Shown: positions 24,344 to 33,410, counted from the first letter of the stretch. The stretch is 64,000 bases of DNA from an uncultured Alistipes sp. (GCA_944321765.1 CALUMQ010000019.1:56107-120106), one strand, 5' to 3'. Notes: generated by a model not told the origin, from the letters alone. Numbers and translations are program-made.

Positions 24344-26167
24344 TTACTCTTCGTCGCCGAGGATGCGGACGGCTCCGCGGTCTGCGGAACTTACCATCCG
24401 GGCGTAAGCCCGGAGTGATTTGGGAACCTCCCGCTCGCGACCCGCCGGGCGGAAGTGCTGCTGTGCGGCCATGCGTGCGGCGATCTCCTCGTCGTCGGCC
24501 AGCAGGCGGATCGAACGGTTCGGGATGTCGATTTCGATCATGTCGCCCGTGCGTACGACGGCGATTTCGCCTCCTGCGGCGGCTTCGGGCGATATGTGCC
24601 CGATCGAAAGTCCGGAGGTTCCGCCCGAGAAGCGACCGTCGGTGATCAGCGCACACGCCTTGTCGAGATGCTTCGACTTGAGATACGACGTGGGGTAGAG
24701 CATCTCCTGCATGCCGGGACCGCCCTTGGGACCCTCGTAGCGGATGACCACCACCTCGCCGGGCTGCACCTCGTCGCCGAGAATGCCGTTCATGGCCTGC
24801 TCCTGCGACTCATAGACGCGCGCCGGACCGCGGAATACGAAGAGCTTCTCGTCCACCCCGGCGGTCTTCACGACGCACCCCGCACGAGCGATGTTTCCCG
24901 TCAGCACGGCCAGTCCGCCGTCCTGGAAGTAGGCGTGCCCGATGTCGCGTATGCATCCCGCGCAACGGTCCGTGTCGGGTTCGTCGTAGTATGTCTGCTG
25001 CGACCCCAGCTCGCGGCTGTAAAGACCTGCCGGAGCGCTCAGTGCACGGCGTCGCGCGGCGTCTGTGGCCGTGGGACTGAGGATATCGCATGCGGCGATT
25101 GCCTCTGCCAGCGAACGTCCTTCGACGCGGTAAACCGACGTGTCGAGCAACCCTCCGCGGTTGAGTTCACCGAGAATGGCGAAGATACCTCCGGCGCGGT
25201 TTACATCCTCGATGTGGAAGTGGGAGTTGGGAGCCACCTTGCACAATACCGGAATCCGACGTGAAAGCCGGTCGATGTCCTGCATCGTGAAGTCCACGCC
25301 GGCCTCGTACGCCACGGCGAGCAGGTGGAGCACCGTGTTGGTCGATCCGCCCATGGCGATGTCGAGCGACATGGCGTTCTCGAAGGCGGCTTTCGTGGCG
25401 ATCGAGCGGGGCAGAACGCGTTCATCCCCCTCGAAGTAGTAACGTTCGGCATTGCGGACGATGAGCGCCGCGGCGTCCTCGAAGAGCTGCCGGCGGTTGA
25501 CATGCGTAGCGACGATCGTTCCGTTTCCGGGGAGCGAGAGCCCGAGAGCCTCCGTGAGGCAGTTCATCGAATTGGCGGTGAACATTCCCGAGCAGGAGCC
25601 GCATCCGGGGCAGGCACAGCGCTCGACCTCGGCGATTTCGGCATCGCTGCAACGGTCGTCGGCAGCCATGACCATGGCGTCGATCAGATCGAGTCTGCGT
25701 TCGCCCATGCGTCCGGCCTCCATCGGGCCTCCGGAGACGAATATCGTGGGGATGTTGAGCCGCATGGCGGCCATGAGCATGCCGGGGGTTATCTTGTCGC
25801 AGTTGGAGATGCATACCAGGGCGTCGATCTTGTGTGCGTTGGCCATGTACTCGACGCTGTCGGCGATGATGTCCCGCGAGGGGAGCGAGTAGAGCATTCC
25901 GTCGTGGCCCATGGCGATTCCGTCGTCGATGGCTATGGTGTTGAACTCTGCGGCGAAGCATCCGAGGGCTTCGATGCGCTGTTTGACGTATTGCCCGATC
26001 TGATGCAGATGCACGTGTCCGGGCACGAACTGCGTGAAGGAGTTTGCTATTCCGATGACGGGTTTTCCGAACTGCTCTTCGCGCATTCCGTTTGCGCGCC
26101 AGAGGCTGCGGGCTCCGGCCATGCGTCGGCCTTCGGTAGTGGCGGCGCTTCTGAGTTGGTGTTTCAT
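24344..26167 (-). CDS. ilvD: Dihydroxy-acid dehydratase
   Basis: A 607-residue Fe-S enzyme for the third common step of valine and isoleucine synthesis. The start [20 protein letters not shown] at 26167 is the expected N-terminus. The frame stays open upstream to a TTG at 26266, but that stretch contains the attenuator terminator and is not coding. Cluster ligands lie in NCDKITPGM and [32 protein letters not shown] and the C-terminal [19 protein letters not shown] are typical. It is the first structural gene of ilvDBNC-asnB. Confidence 0.95.
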   Translation of the reverse strand: MKHQLRSAATTEGRRMAGARSLWRANGMREEQFGKPVIGIANSFTQFVPGHVHLHQIGQYVKQRIEALGCFAAEFNTIAIDDGIAMGHDGMLYSLPSRDIIADSVEYMANAHKIDALVCISNCDKITPGMLMAAMRLNIPTIFVSGGPMEAGRMGERRLDLIDAMVMAADDRCSDAEIAEVERCACPGCGSCSGMFTANSMNCLTEALGLSLPGNGTIVATHVNRRQLFEDAAALIVRNAERYYFEGDERVLPRSIATKAAFENAMSLDIAMGGSTNTVLHLLAVAYEAGVDFTMQDIDRLSRRIPVLCKVAPNSHFHIEDVNRAGGIFAILGELNRGGLLDTSVYRVEGRSLAEAIAACDILSPTATDAARRRALSAPAGLYSRELGSQQTYYDEPDTDRCAGCIRDIGHAYFQDGGLAVLTGNIARAGCVVKTAGVDEKLFVFRGPARVYESQEQAMNGILGDEVQPGEVVVIRYEGPKGGPGMQEMLYPTSYLKSKHLDKACALITDGRFSGGTSGLSIGHISPEAAAGGEIAVVRTGDMIEIDIPNRSIRLLADDEEIAARMAAQQHFRPAGREREVPKSLRAYARMVSSADRGAVRILGDEE

Positions 26168-26233
26168 TTTCGTCGAGAAAAAGCGGAAATCGGACGGTTC
26201 CTGCCCCGTGCGGGGGGACCCCTGGAAATCAGA

Positions 26234-26301
26234 AAACCTTTCTCCGTTTCGGGAGAAAGGTTTCAAATAACCGTTCGGATATCCATGTCACCTTTCTCCC
26301 G
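26234..26301 (-). terminator. ilv attenuator: competing antiterminator and terminator stems
   Basis: On the minus strand, CGGGAGAAAGGT (26301-26290), right after the leader stop, can pair perfectly with ACCTTTCTCCCG (26261-26250). The second segment can alternatively pair as AAACCTTTCTCC (26263-26252) with GGAGAAAGGTTT (26245-26234), a 12-base stem with a 6-base loop followed by TCTGATT. The two structures exclude each other, as in classical amino-acid operon attenuation. Confidence 0.85.
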
Positions 26302-26304
26302 TTG

Positions 26305-26367
26305 TCAGGCATTGACGACGAGCAGCAGATTAATGACGATGATATTCGAATGGATCAAGACAGTCAT
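26305..26367 (-). CDS. ilv operon leader peptide (Ile/Leu/Val-rich)
   Basis: A 20-residue open frame, MTVLIHSNIIVINLLLVVNA, followed by TGA. Twelve of its 20 residues are Val, Leu or Ile, including runs IIVI and LLLVV just before the stop. It begins 30 bases after an exact -7 element and ends 4 bases before the antiterminator arm. Ribosome stalling on these codons when branched-chain aminoacyl-tRNAs are scarce would favour the antiterminator. It is too short for ordinary gene finders. Confidence 0.85.
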   Translation of the reverse strand: MTVLIHSNIIVINLLLVVNA

Positions 26368-26396
26368 GTCCGAAGTTCCTTGTTGTTTGTTGGAAT

Positions 26397-26428
26397 CAAA
26401 GGTAGGGATATTTCGTTTGATTGCCAAA
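26397..26428 (-). promoter_or_regulatory. ilv operon promoter
   Basis: The minus strand reads TTTG (26428-26425), 20 bases, TACCTTTG (26404-26397). This is an exact match to the Bacteroidetes consensus. The predicted start is about 27 bases before the leader ATG. The rest of the gap up to 26676 holds no gene or structure I can support. Confidence 0.85.
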
Positions 26429-26676
26429 TAATTTCCTAAAAAAATTTAATTTCGTGACGATCCGGAAGTGATATCCGGGACGGGTGTTTCTTTTTTGACG
26501 TATAGCAGGCATTTGCCTTACGGTTTGCATGCGGTTTTTCGGCCCGTCCGACCCGGGTTGCTTCGTCTGAACCGGCTCTGAACGCGCTGACGGGGGATTG
26601 CTGCCGCTTTTTTAAAATTATTATATAGGTGAACCCTGTTTGTGACGCTTTTTCGATTACGAATTGTAAGCGGTTC

Positions 26677-26707
26677 TTGGAAATCCAGGATTTTTGATTT
26701 ATATTTG
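26677..26707 (+). promoter_or_regulatory. thr operon promoter
   Basis: TTGG (26677-26680), 19 bases, then an exact TATATTTG (26700-26707). The predicted start is only about 3 bases before the leader ATG at 26713, so the leader mRNA would be almost leaderless if this is the true promoter. Confidence 0.6.
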
Positions 26708-26712
26708 TTGCC

Positions 26713-26853
26713 ATGAAGCAGGGACGACATATCGCAGCGGCTCTTCCGGAATGCCTTCAAGAGGGCATTCCCGCTCGTTTTGTCCCCATCTCCATCCTGC
26801 TGACCACCACTACCGCTACGACTACCGCCACCACCCCCGTGGGGGTCAGGTAG
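26713..26853 (+). CDS. thr operon leader peptide (Thr-rich)
   Basis: A 46-residue open frame starting MKQGRHIAAALPE, with the C-terminal part ISILLTTTTATTTATTPVGVR before TAG. Nine of eleven consecutive residues (31-41) are Thr, much like the E. coli ThrL pattern. It lies upstream of thrB-thrC, in the same orientation. The in-frame stop TGA at 26695 bounds it upstream, and no other Met is available. Stalling on Thr codons would govern folding of the hairpin at 26820-26855. Confidence 0.82.
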   Translation: MKQGRHIAAALPECLQEGIPARFVPISILLTTTTATTTATTPVGVR

Positions 26854-26855
26854 TC
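26748..26855 (+). promoter_or_regulatory. thr attenuator hairpins
   Basis: Two hairpins lie inside the leader frame. The first is a perfect 8-base stem, GGAATGCC (26748-26755) / GGCATTCC (26764-26771). The second, GACTACC (26820-26826) / GGTAGTC (26849-26855), encloses ACCCCC/GGGGGT, includes the last Thr codons and the stop codon, and is followed by ATTGTT. It could act as a weak terminator. Bases 26856-27083 contain short GC hairpins but no clear terminator, so the exact switch is unresolved. Confidence 0.55.
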
Positions 26856-27083
26856 ATTGTTCCGTTGCATCGTTGTATGCATGTATCCCGGCCCAGGCTG
26901 CCGGAGCGGAAATAAACATCCTTCCAAAATATCCTTTCCGGCCGATATCGTACGACTGTATCTGTTCGGCGTTGCTGTTGCCGACCCTGTGGCAGCACCC
27001 GTTCCGCATCGGCGTACCCGGTATCGGGATTCTCAGGCCGGAGATTCATCAAGGTGGTTGAACTGATCAAAAAAGATTTCTGT

Positions 27084-28013
27084 ATGAAACGCATGAAAAT
27101 ATTTGCCCCGGGTACGGTGGCCAATCTGGGTTGTGGATTCGATGTGATGGGTCTGACGCTCGACGGCGTGGGTGATGTGCTGGAGGTGGGCGTCGAGCCG
27201 GATGCCGAGGGACTTTCGGTCCGCAACGAAAGCGGAGTTTCACTTCCCGCAGACCTCGAAGCCAATGTCGTGACGCCGGCACTCCGAGCCCTTCTTGCGG
27301 CCTATGCACGCCCCGTACGCGTGGAGGTCGCCATTCTCCGCAAGATCGTTCCTGGCAGCGGTATCGGGTCGAGTGCGGCATCCTCCGCAGCGGCGGTCTA
27401 CGGCGTGAACGAACTGCTGGGACGCCCCTTTTCGCCCGAACGGCTCGTGGAGTTCGCCATGCAGGGCGAGGCGTTGCTGGGGGGCGTGGCCCATGCCGAC
27501 AATGTGGGGCCCGCGCTGCTGGGAGGTGTGGTGCTGATCCGCGGCTATGAGCCGTTCGATATCGTGCGCCTGCCCGTTCCCGACAACTTCTTCTATGCGG
27601 TGGTGCACCCCGACATTGTGGTCAGCACGAAGGAGGCCCGGGCGGTGCTTCCGCGCGAGATTCCCCTGACGCAGGCCGTCCGGCAGTGGGGTAATGTCGG
27701 GGGACTGGTTGCCGGATTTGCCCTGCGTGATGTCTCGCTGATCGGCCGCTCGATGCACGACGCCGTGGTCGAGCCCTACCGCAAGGGTTTCATCCCGGAC
27801 TATGACCAGCTGAAGGATTCGGTCCTAGCCCAAGGGGCTCTGGCGATGAATATCGCCGGCTCGGGACCGTCTGTTTTCGCCTTGGCGTCGGATTATGCCG
27901 CAGCCGAAAGGATTGTCGCGGTCATGAAACGTCATTTTGCCGATCGGGGCATCGGCAGCAGAACCTATGCGGGCCGCGTGTCGAATGCCGGAGCCCGGGT
28001 TGTCGAATCGTAA
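27084..28013 (+). CDS. thrB: Homoserine kinase
   Basis: A 309-residue GHMP kinase that phosphorylates homoserine in threonine synthesis. The N-terminus MKRMKIFAPGTVANLGCGFD and the ATP-binding loop IVPGSGIGSSAASSAAAVYG (around residues 89-107) are diagnostic. NIAGSGPSVFALA near the C-terminus also fits. The open frame extends to 27054, but the ATG at 27084 (or 27093) matches family N-termini. thrC follows after 14 bases. No thrA (aspartokinase/homoserine dehydrogenase) is next to it. Confidence 0.95.
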   Translation: MKRMKIFAPGTVANLGCGFDVMGLTLDGVGDVLEVGVEPDAEGLSVRNESGVSLPADLEANVVTPALRALLAAYARPVRVEVAILRKIVPGSGIGSSAASSAAAVYGVNELLGRPFSPERLVEFAMQGEALLGGVAHADNVGPALLGGVVLIRGYEPFDIVRLPVPDNFFYAVVHPDIVVSTKEARAVLPREIPLTQAVRQWGNVGGLVAGFALRDVSLIGRSMHDAVVEPYRKGFIPDYDQLKDSVLAQGALAMNIAGSGPSVFALASDYAAAERIVAVMKRHFADRGIGSRTYAGRVSNAGARVVES

Positions 28014-28027
28014 AAGCATCACACACC

Positions 28028-29314
28028 ATGAACTATTACAGCACGAGAGATTTGACGCGTGCCCACGGCTATTCGCTCCGTGAGGCCGCGATGATGGGCC
28101 TGGCTCCCGATGGGGGCTTGTTTGTCCCCGAACGCATCCCGCAGGTCGACATGACGGAGGTCGAACGCCTCGGCGCGGAGTCCTATGCGGCACTGGCCGG
28201 TTACCTGACCGGCCTGTTCTTCGGCGAGGAGCTCGATCCTCGGGAGTTGCAACCGGCGCTCGACGCCCTGTACGACTTCCCGGTTCCGTTGCGCATGACC
28301 GGCCGGGGCCGCTATGCGCTCGAACTTTTCCATGGCCCGACGTGCGCCTTCAAGGATTTCGGCGCGGGATTCATGGGCCTTGCGCTCGGGCGCCTTTCGG
28401 GCGGAACACGGCTGACAATCCTTACGGCAACGTCGGGCGATACGGGCAGCGCCGTGGCGCACGGGTTTTACGGCGTGCCGAATATCGACGTGGTGGTGCT
28501 CTATCCCGAGCATCGGATCAGCCGCCTGCAGGAGCGCCAGATGACGACTCTCGGCGGCAACATCCACGCCGTGCGCGTTGCTGGAAGTTTCGACGACTGC
28601 CAGCGACTGGTCAAGGAGGCTTTTTTCGACGAGGCGTTCCGTCGCCGCCGTGCCGTCACGTCGGCCAACTCGATCAACCTGCTGCGGTGGATTCCCCAGA
28701 CGTTCTACTACTTCTGGGGCTATTGCGCATGGCGGCGTGCGACGGGAGGCGATCTTCCGGAGATCATTGTCCCGAGCGGCAACTACGGCAACCTCTCTGC
28801 CGGAATGCTTGCCCGACGCATGGGCCTTCCCGTCCGACGCTTCGTGGCGGCCTCGAACGCCAACGACGTGGTCCCCGCATTCCTTCGCACGGGCATCTAC
28901 CGTCCGCGCCCGTCGGTCCGAACCCTGGCCAGTGCCATGGATGTGGGAGCTCCGAGCAATTTCGAACGCATGGTCTGGATGAGCGGCAGCGAATCGGCGC
29001 TGCGTGACGAACTGGATGGGTTTTGCTGCGACGATGCGCAGATTCGCCGCTCGATCGACGAGTTGTACGAACGTTTCGGCTACCGTTCCGACCCGCATAG
29101 TGCCGTGGGCTACGCGGCGGCCGTTGCACGCCACAGCCCGGGATTCTACCTCTCGACGGCGCATCCCGCGAAGTTCGGCGAGGTGCTCGAATCTGTCACC
29201 GGGTCGCGGGTTCCGCTCCCGGCACAACTCTCGGCTCTCGCCGACAGACCGTCGCACTCCTGCCGGCTGGAGCCCGACCTTCGCGCCCTTGAAGCCTTCA
29301 TCGATTCGCTGTAG
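28028..29314 (+). CDS. thrC: Threonine synthase
   Basis: A 428-residue PLP enzyme converting O-phosphohomoserine to threonine. The start YYSTRDLTRAHGYSLREAAMM is typical of the bacterial form. The PLP lysine is Lys109 in FHGPTCAFKDFGAGFMG. ATSGDTGSAVAHGF is the phosphate-binding loop, and VPSGNYGNLSAGMLA and SNANDVVP follow. It forms a two-gene operon with thrB under the Thr-rich leader. Confidence 0.96.
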   Translation: MNYYSTRDLTRAHGYSLREAAMMGLAPDGGLFVPERIPQVDMTEVERLGAESYAALAGYLTGLFFGEELDPRELQPALDALYDFPVPLRMTGRGRYALELFHGPTCAFKDFGAGFMGLALGRLSGGTRLTILTATSGDTGSAVAHGFYGVPNIDVVVLYPEHRISRLQERQMTTLGGNIHAVRVAGSFDDCQRLVKEAFFDEAFRRRRAVTSANSINLLRWIPQTFYYFWGYCAWRRATGGDLPEIIVPSGNYGNLSAGMLARRMGLPVRRFVAASNANDVVPAFLRTGIYRPRPSVRTLASAMDVGAPSNFERMVWMSGSESALRDELDGFCCDDAQIRRSIDELYERFGYRSDPHSAVGYAAAVARHSPGFYLSTAHPAKFGEVLESVTGSRVPLPAQLSALADRPSHSCRLEPDLRALEAFIDSL

Positions 29315-29342
29315 CGAGCGCATGCCGACAGCCCGATGCGAG

Positions 29343-29379
29343 CCGTGCGGCCGGAGCATCTGATTTTCCGACCGCACGG
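29343..29379 (+). terminator. Hairpin after thrC
   Basis: A 13-base stem, CCGTGCGGCCGGA (29343-29355) / TCCGACCGCACGG (29367-29379), with one mismatch. It lacks a long T-run, so termination may be partial. Confidence 0.5.
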
Positions 29380-29402
29380 TTGCAGAAACGGAATATTATG
29401 CC

Positions 29403-29410
29403 TATCTTTA
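29403..29410 (+). promoter_or_regulatory. Possible promoter of the acyltransferase gene
   Basis: TATCTTTA is one base off the -7 consensus, with TTGC 19 bases upstream (29380-29383). It would place the start of transcription near 29413 and favours the translation start at 29488. Confidence 0.4.
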
Positions 29411-29487
29411 GGTCGATGAATCGTACGGCCGCCGACTTCGATCTGCATAAGCCTTCGAAGCGTGCGGCCGTTTTTGTTTCCGGCGCC

Positions 29488-30669
29488 ATGACACCAGCCT
29501 CCCGAACCCCGAATACACCGCCTGCGGAGATCCCGTCTGCAGCGTTTGCGGACACCAAACCCCACTACGAACTGCTCGACGGACTGCGCGGCGTCGCAGC
29601 TCTTGCCGTCATCTGGTACCATGTTTTCGAGGGCTTTGCGACGAGTCCCTTCGACCAACGCTTCAACCACGGCTACCTGGCCGTCGACTTTTTCTTCATC
29701 CTTTCGGGCTTTGTCGTCGGGTATGCCTACGACGACCGCTGGCGGCAACGCCGGCTCTCGTTCGGAGGTTTTGTCAAGCGGCGCCTGATCCGCCTCCACC
29801 CGATGGTGGTGCTGGGTGCGGTGCTGGGAGCCGTCACCTTCTGCGTTCAGGGCAGCGTACAGTGGGACGGCACGCATGTAGCCTTTTCGCTGGTGCTGCT
29901 CTCGCTGGTGCTCCACCTTTTTCTGATCCCCGCACTGCCCGGCGCCGGCTGCGAGGTCCGCGGCAACGGTGAGATGTATCCGCTCAACGGCCCCACGTGG
30001 TCGCTGTTCTTCGAATACATCGGCAACCTCTGCTATGCGCTCTTCCTGCGACGGCTTCCGACACGCTGGCTCGCCGCCTTCGTCTCCCTGACGGGACTCG
30101 GCCTTGCGGTCTTTGCCGTGGGCAACGGCTCGGGGTACGGACACCTCGGGGTGGGGTGGTCGCTCTCCGACTGGAACCTTCCGGGCGGCCTGCTGCGCCT
30201 GCTCTTCGCATTCCCCATGGGACTGCTTCTCTCGCGTGTTTTCCGTCCCGTGAAGATCCGCGGGGCTTTCTGGATCTGCGGAGCGCTGATCGTTGCCCTG
30301 CTCGGCATGCCTTACATCGGTGACAGCGCGACGCTGTGGACCAACGGACTCTACGACACGCTGTGCGTTGTCGTACTCTTTCCTCTGATCGTGTGGCTCG
30401 GGGCCTCGGGACATGCAACCGACCGTGCGACATCACGCGTATGCAAATTCCTGGGTGACATCTCCTATCCGGTCTATGTCGTGCATTATCCCTTCATGTA
30501 CCTCTTCTTCGCCTGGCTGTGGAGCGGAGAGCCGATCCCCTTTACCCGTGCATGGCCTGTTGCCGCGGGGCTCTTCGTCAGCTGCATCGTACTGGCCTAT
30601 GCAGCCCTGAAGTGCTACGACGAACCCCTTCGCCGCTTTCTGGCCCGCCGCTTTCTGACCCGCCGATAA
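29488..30669 (+). CDS. Membrane acyltransferase, family 3
   Basis: A 393-residue multi-pass membrane protein of the acyltransferase-3 family. The signature PHYELLDGLRGVAALAVIWYH carries the catalytic His-containing helix. FNHGYLAVDFFFILSGFVVGYAY, KRRLIRLHPMVVLG and NGPTWSLFFEYIGN follow, with about ten hydrophobic helices and the C-terminal ISYPVYVVHYPFMYLFF. Such proteins O-acetylate surface polysaccharides or other exported glycans. Upstream in-frame ATGs at 29416 and 29398 exist. I chose 29488 because of the promoter position and family N-termini. It precedes the GH84 gene by 24 bases. Confidence 0.85.
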   Translation: MTPASRTPNTPPAEIPSAAFADTKPHYELLDGLRGVAALAVIWYHVFEGFATSPFDQRFNHGYLAVDFFFILSGFVVGYAYDDRWRQRRLSFGGFVKRRLIRLHPMVVLGAVLGAVTFCVQGSVQWDGTHVAFSLVLLSLVLHLFLIPALPGAGCEVRGNGEMYPLNGPTWSLFFEYIGNLCYALFLRRLPTRWLAAFVSLTGLGLAVFAVGNGSGYGHLGVGWSLSDWNLPGGLLRLLFAFPMGLLLSRVFRPVKIRGAFWICGALIVALLGMPYIGDSATLWTNGLYDTLCVVVLFPLIVWLGASGHATDRATSRVCKFLGDISYPVYVVHYPFMYLFFAWLWSGEPIPFTRAWPVAAGLFVSCIVLAYAALKCYDEPLRRFLARRFLTRR

Positions 30670-30693
30670 CCAATCTACTAAATTATACCTCTT

Positions 30694-33249
30694 ATGAAAC
30701 ACATGAAGACTTTCTGGATGGCCGGACTTCTTGCCGCAACGCTCTGTGGTGTGGCCCGGGCCCAGGAGGGTGACTTCGACCTCTCGTCGCAACGCTCCGA
30801 ATCGCAGACTGTTCCACCCGTCCCGGGTCATAAGGTCGACCACCTCGGCGTGATCGTCAACCCGACGCCCCACCGGATGGAGATCGATGCCACACGGCGC
30901 CTCGACATCTCCGGGGGCGTGAAACTCAAGGACCGCCGGGGAGCCTTTGCCGACGATCTGGACTTTGTGATGTTGTCCCCGAAGGGCGGTGTGCCGCTCG
31001 ATATCGATTTCGGAACGAAGCCCGCCGCCCGCCGCCACGTGAAGGCTGTCTCGGGGGCCTATGCCCTCGATATTGATACCCGGGGCATCCGGATCGTGGG
31101 CTACGACGAACGCGGTGCCTTCTACGGACTTCAGACGCTGCGGCAGCTTCTCGAAAGCCCCGCCGCGGCTGATGACGGACTGCCCTGCGTGACGATCGAC
31201 GACTATCCCGATCTTCCGCACGGCGGAGTGGTCGAGGGGTTCTACGGCACACCGTGGTCGCATGCCGTGCGCCTGTCGCTGATCGACTTCTATGGACGCT
31301 TCAAACTGAATACCTATATCTACGGTCCGAAGGACGATCCCTACCACAGTTGTCCCAACTGGCGCCTTCCCTACCCGGCGCAGGAGGCCCGCCAGATCCG
31401 CGAACTGGTCGAGGCGTGCCGCCGCAACCGTGTCGATTTCGTGTGGGCCATCCATCCGGGGCAGGATATCCAGTGGAACGAGACCGACTACCGGAAACTT
31501 GTCGACAAGTTCAACGGGATGTACGACCTCGGCGTGCGGTCGTTCGCCATCTTCTTTGACGACATTTCGGGCGAAGGGACCAACCCGCTCCGACAGACCG
31601 AGCTGCTCAACCGTCTGACAAGGGAATTCGTCGAGGCGAAGGGCGATGTGGCCCCGCTTGCGGTCTGTCCGACCGACTATTCACGCCTGTGGGCCAATCC
31701 CACGCCGCAGGGCAGTCTGGCCATCTACGGAGAGACTCTCGATCCGTCGATCCAGGTCTTCTGGACGGGCGATGTGGTGTGCAGCGACATGACTCCCGGG
31801 ACGATGGAGTGGGTCAACTCCCGCATCCGCCGTCCGGCCTACTTCTGGTGGAATTTTCCCGTGACGGACTACGTGCGACATATCGTGCTGCAGGGGCCTG
31901 TCTACGGACTTGACACGTCGCTCACGGCCCAAGAGGTGTGCGGCATAGCCAGCAATCCGATGGAGCACGGCGAGGCGTCGAAACTGGCGCTCTACGGCGT
32001 GGCCGACTACGCCTGGAACATTGCCGCCTACAACGCGCTGGACAATTGGGAGCGCGGGCTCGAAGAGCTGGTTCCCGAGGCTCCGGAGGCCTACCGGACT
32101 TTCGCCATCCACTCTGCCGATACCGAAAACGGTTACCGCCGCGCCGAATCGTGGGAGACCGGGACATTCCGTCTCGACACCTGGACGGATGCGGCGGCCG
32201 AGGCACTTTACCGGGAGTTCGAACGCGTGGAGCGCGCTCCGGCGATCCTTGAGGAGAAGTGCTCGAATACAGCGCTTATCAAGGAGTTGCAACCGTGGCT
32301 CGACGAGTTTGAAAAACTCGGTGCACGGGGTATGCGTGCCATTGATCTCATGCGCGAATACCGTTCCGGAGCCGACGATGCCGCTTTCTGGGAAGGTTAC
32401 GTCTCGAATCTTATGAGCGCCGAGGATCGCGCGGCCTATGATGCCCACCGCTCCGGGACGATGAAACTGCAGCCCTTCTACGAATACGCCATGGACGACA
32501 TGGGCTACGGCTTCCTGACGCGGCTCATGGGACATGCGCCCATGGCCCTGCGGGGCATCGGGTCGTTCGCAACCTCACGTACGACGCAGACCAAGCTCAT
32601 GTTCGACAATGATTCGACGACCTTCTATACGTCGGGTATCGGACAGAAGGCCGGAGACTGGATCGGAGTCGATCTGGGGGGTGTTCATGCTGCCCGGGAG
32701 GTTTCGATCCTCCAGGGCCGCAACTCGACCGACGACGTGGACTACTTCGATCATGCCGTGCTGGAGGCTTCGGCCGACGGCCGGACGTGGCAGCCGCTGC
32801 TGGATGACCTGATCGGTCAGTATGTGATCGAGTGGCAGGGCGAGGCGGTCGATGCGCGTTATGTGCGCCTGCGCCGCCTCGATTCCAAACGCACGAACTA
32901 CGCAGCGATCCGCACGTTTGAGGTAAATCCGCTGCGCATAGACAATCTCGGCTTTACACTGATAACCGATGATGATGCGGATGCGCTGTGCATGTTCGAC
33001 GGGCGAATCGAGACATCGTACACCATCAACGGGGCATTTGCCTTTGGCGTGAAGCCCGGCGTGAAGAGCTGCACGCTGCTGATGAATACGATGACGACTC
33101 CGATCGAGGTGACGCAGGTCGCATCGGACGGGACGATACTTTCGAGATGGACAACCGACCGGCCCTACTGCCGTTTCGATATCGAAGAGGGCGCCGCGGC
33201 CGTCTGGGTCAATGGTACGGCCGAAGTATTCGAGATCGTGATGCGTTAG
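30694..33249 (+). CDS. Secreted GH84 beta-N-acetylglucosaminidase (hyaluronidase/O-GlcNAcase family)
   Basis: An 851-residue protein with a signal peptide (cleavage near ARA-QEG, residue 23). An N-terminal alpha/beta domain covers about residues 50-165. The GH84 TIM barrel covers about 170-470, with GVVEGFYGTPWSH, the catalytic pair Asp289-Asp290 in FAIFFDDISGEG, and the conserved YIYGPKDDPYH and WAIHPGQDI. A helical region and then a discoidin/CBM32-like beta module (about 620-750, KLMFDNDSTTFYTSG) follow. It resembles Bacteroides BtGH84. It should release GlcNAc by substrate-assisted catalysis from host glycoproteins or glycosaminoglycans in the periplasm or outside. Confidence 0.93.
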   Translation: MKHMKTFWMAGLLAATLCGVARAQEGDFDLSSQRSESQTVPPVPGHKVDHLGVIVNPTPHRMEIDATRRLDISGGVKLKDRRGAFADDLDFVMLSPKGGVPLDIDFGTKPAARRHVKAVSGAYALDIDTRGIRIVGYDERGAFYGLQTLRQLLESPAAADDGLPCVTIDDYPDLPHGGVVEGFYGTPWSHAVRLSLIDFYGRFKLNTYIYGPKDDPYHSCPNWRLPYPAQEARQIRELVEACRRNRVDFVWAIHPGQDIQWNETDYRKLVDKFNGMYDLGVRSFAIFFDDISGEGTNPLRQTELLNRLTREFVEAKGDVAPLAVCPTDYSRLWANPTPQGSLAIYGETLDPSIQVFWTGDVVCSDMTPGTMEWVNSRIRRPAYFWWNFPVTDYVRHIVLQGPVYGLDTSLTAQEVCGIASNPMEHGEASKLALYGVADYAWNIAAYNALDNWERGLEELVPEAPEAYRTFAIHSADTENGYRRAESWETGTFRLDTWTDAAAEALYREFERVERAPAILEEKCSNTALIKELQPWLDEFEKLGARGMRAIDLMREYRSGADDAAFWEGYVSNLMSAEDRAAYDAHRSGTMKLQPFYEYAMDDMGYGFLTRLMGHAPMALRGIGSFATSRTTQTKLMFDNDSTTFYTSGIGQKAGDWIGVDLGGVHAAREVSILQGRNSTDDVDYFDHAVLEASADGRTWQPLLDDLIGQYVIEWQGEAVDARYVRLRRLDSKRTNYAAIRTFEVNPLRIDNLGFTLITDDDADALCMFDGRIETSYTINGAFAFGVKPGVKSCTLLMNTMTTPIEVTQVASDGTILSRWTTDRPYCRFDIEEGAAAVWVNGTAEVFEIVMR

Positions 33250-33269
33250 GCGGGACCTTCTGATATGCG

Positions 33270-33311
33270 AAAAATCCGGAACCGGGAATATTTTCGGTTC
33301 CGGATTTTTTT
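33270..33311 (+). terminator. Terminator after the GH84 gene
   Basis: A perfect 15-base stem, AAAAATCCGGAACCG (33270-33284) / CGGTTCCGGATTTTT (33295-33309), with further Ts. Confidence 0.9.
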
Positions 33312-33317
33312 GCGTGC

Positions 33318-33396
33318 GGATTTTTCGGGTACGGTGCCTAACCCGGTAGCAAGATGTTTCTATTTCTGCCTGAAGTAGATCTGCATCGAAATGTCC
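33318..33396 (-). pseudogene. Duplicated, diverged 3' tail of der
   Basis: About 79 bases repeat the real der 3' end and its downstream flank (33577-33655) at roughly 85-90% identity. On the minus strand the copy still reads the last der codons SMQIYFRQK and a stop, but it has no upstream coding sequence. Differences are mostly single bases, including a synonymous CAA to CAG change. Confidence 0.75.
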
Positions 33397-33410
33397 GGTC
33401 GGGTGAAAAT

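Noticed and set aside
26168-26266. Extended N-terminus of ilvD from a TTG codon at 26266
   Set aside because: The extension would translate the attenuator terminator, starts with a rare codon and has no counterpart in dihydroxy-acid dehydratases.
26857-27066. Plus-strand frame of 69 codons between the thr leader and thrB
   Set aside because: Composition is Arg/Cys/Pro-rich as expected from random GC-rich sequence, it ends just before thrB, and it does not resemble thrA or any family. More likely untranslated leader.
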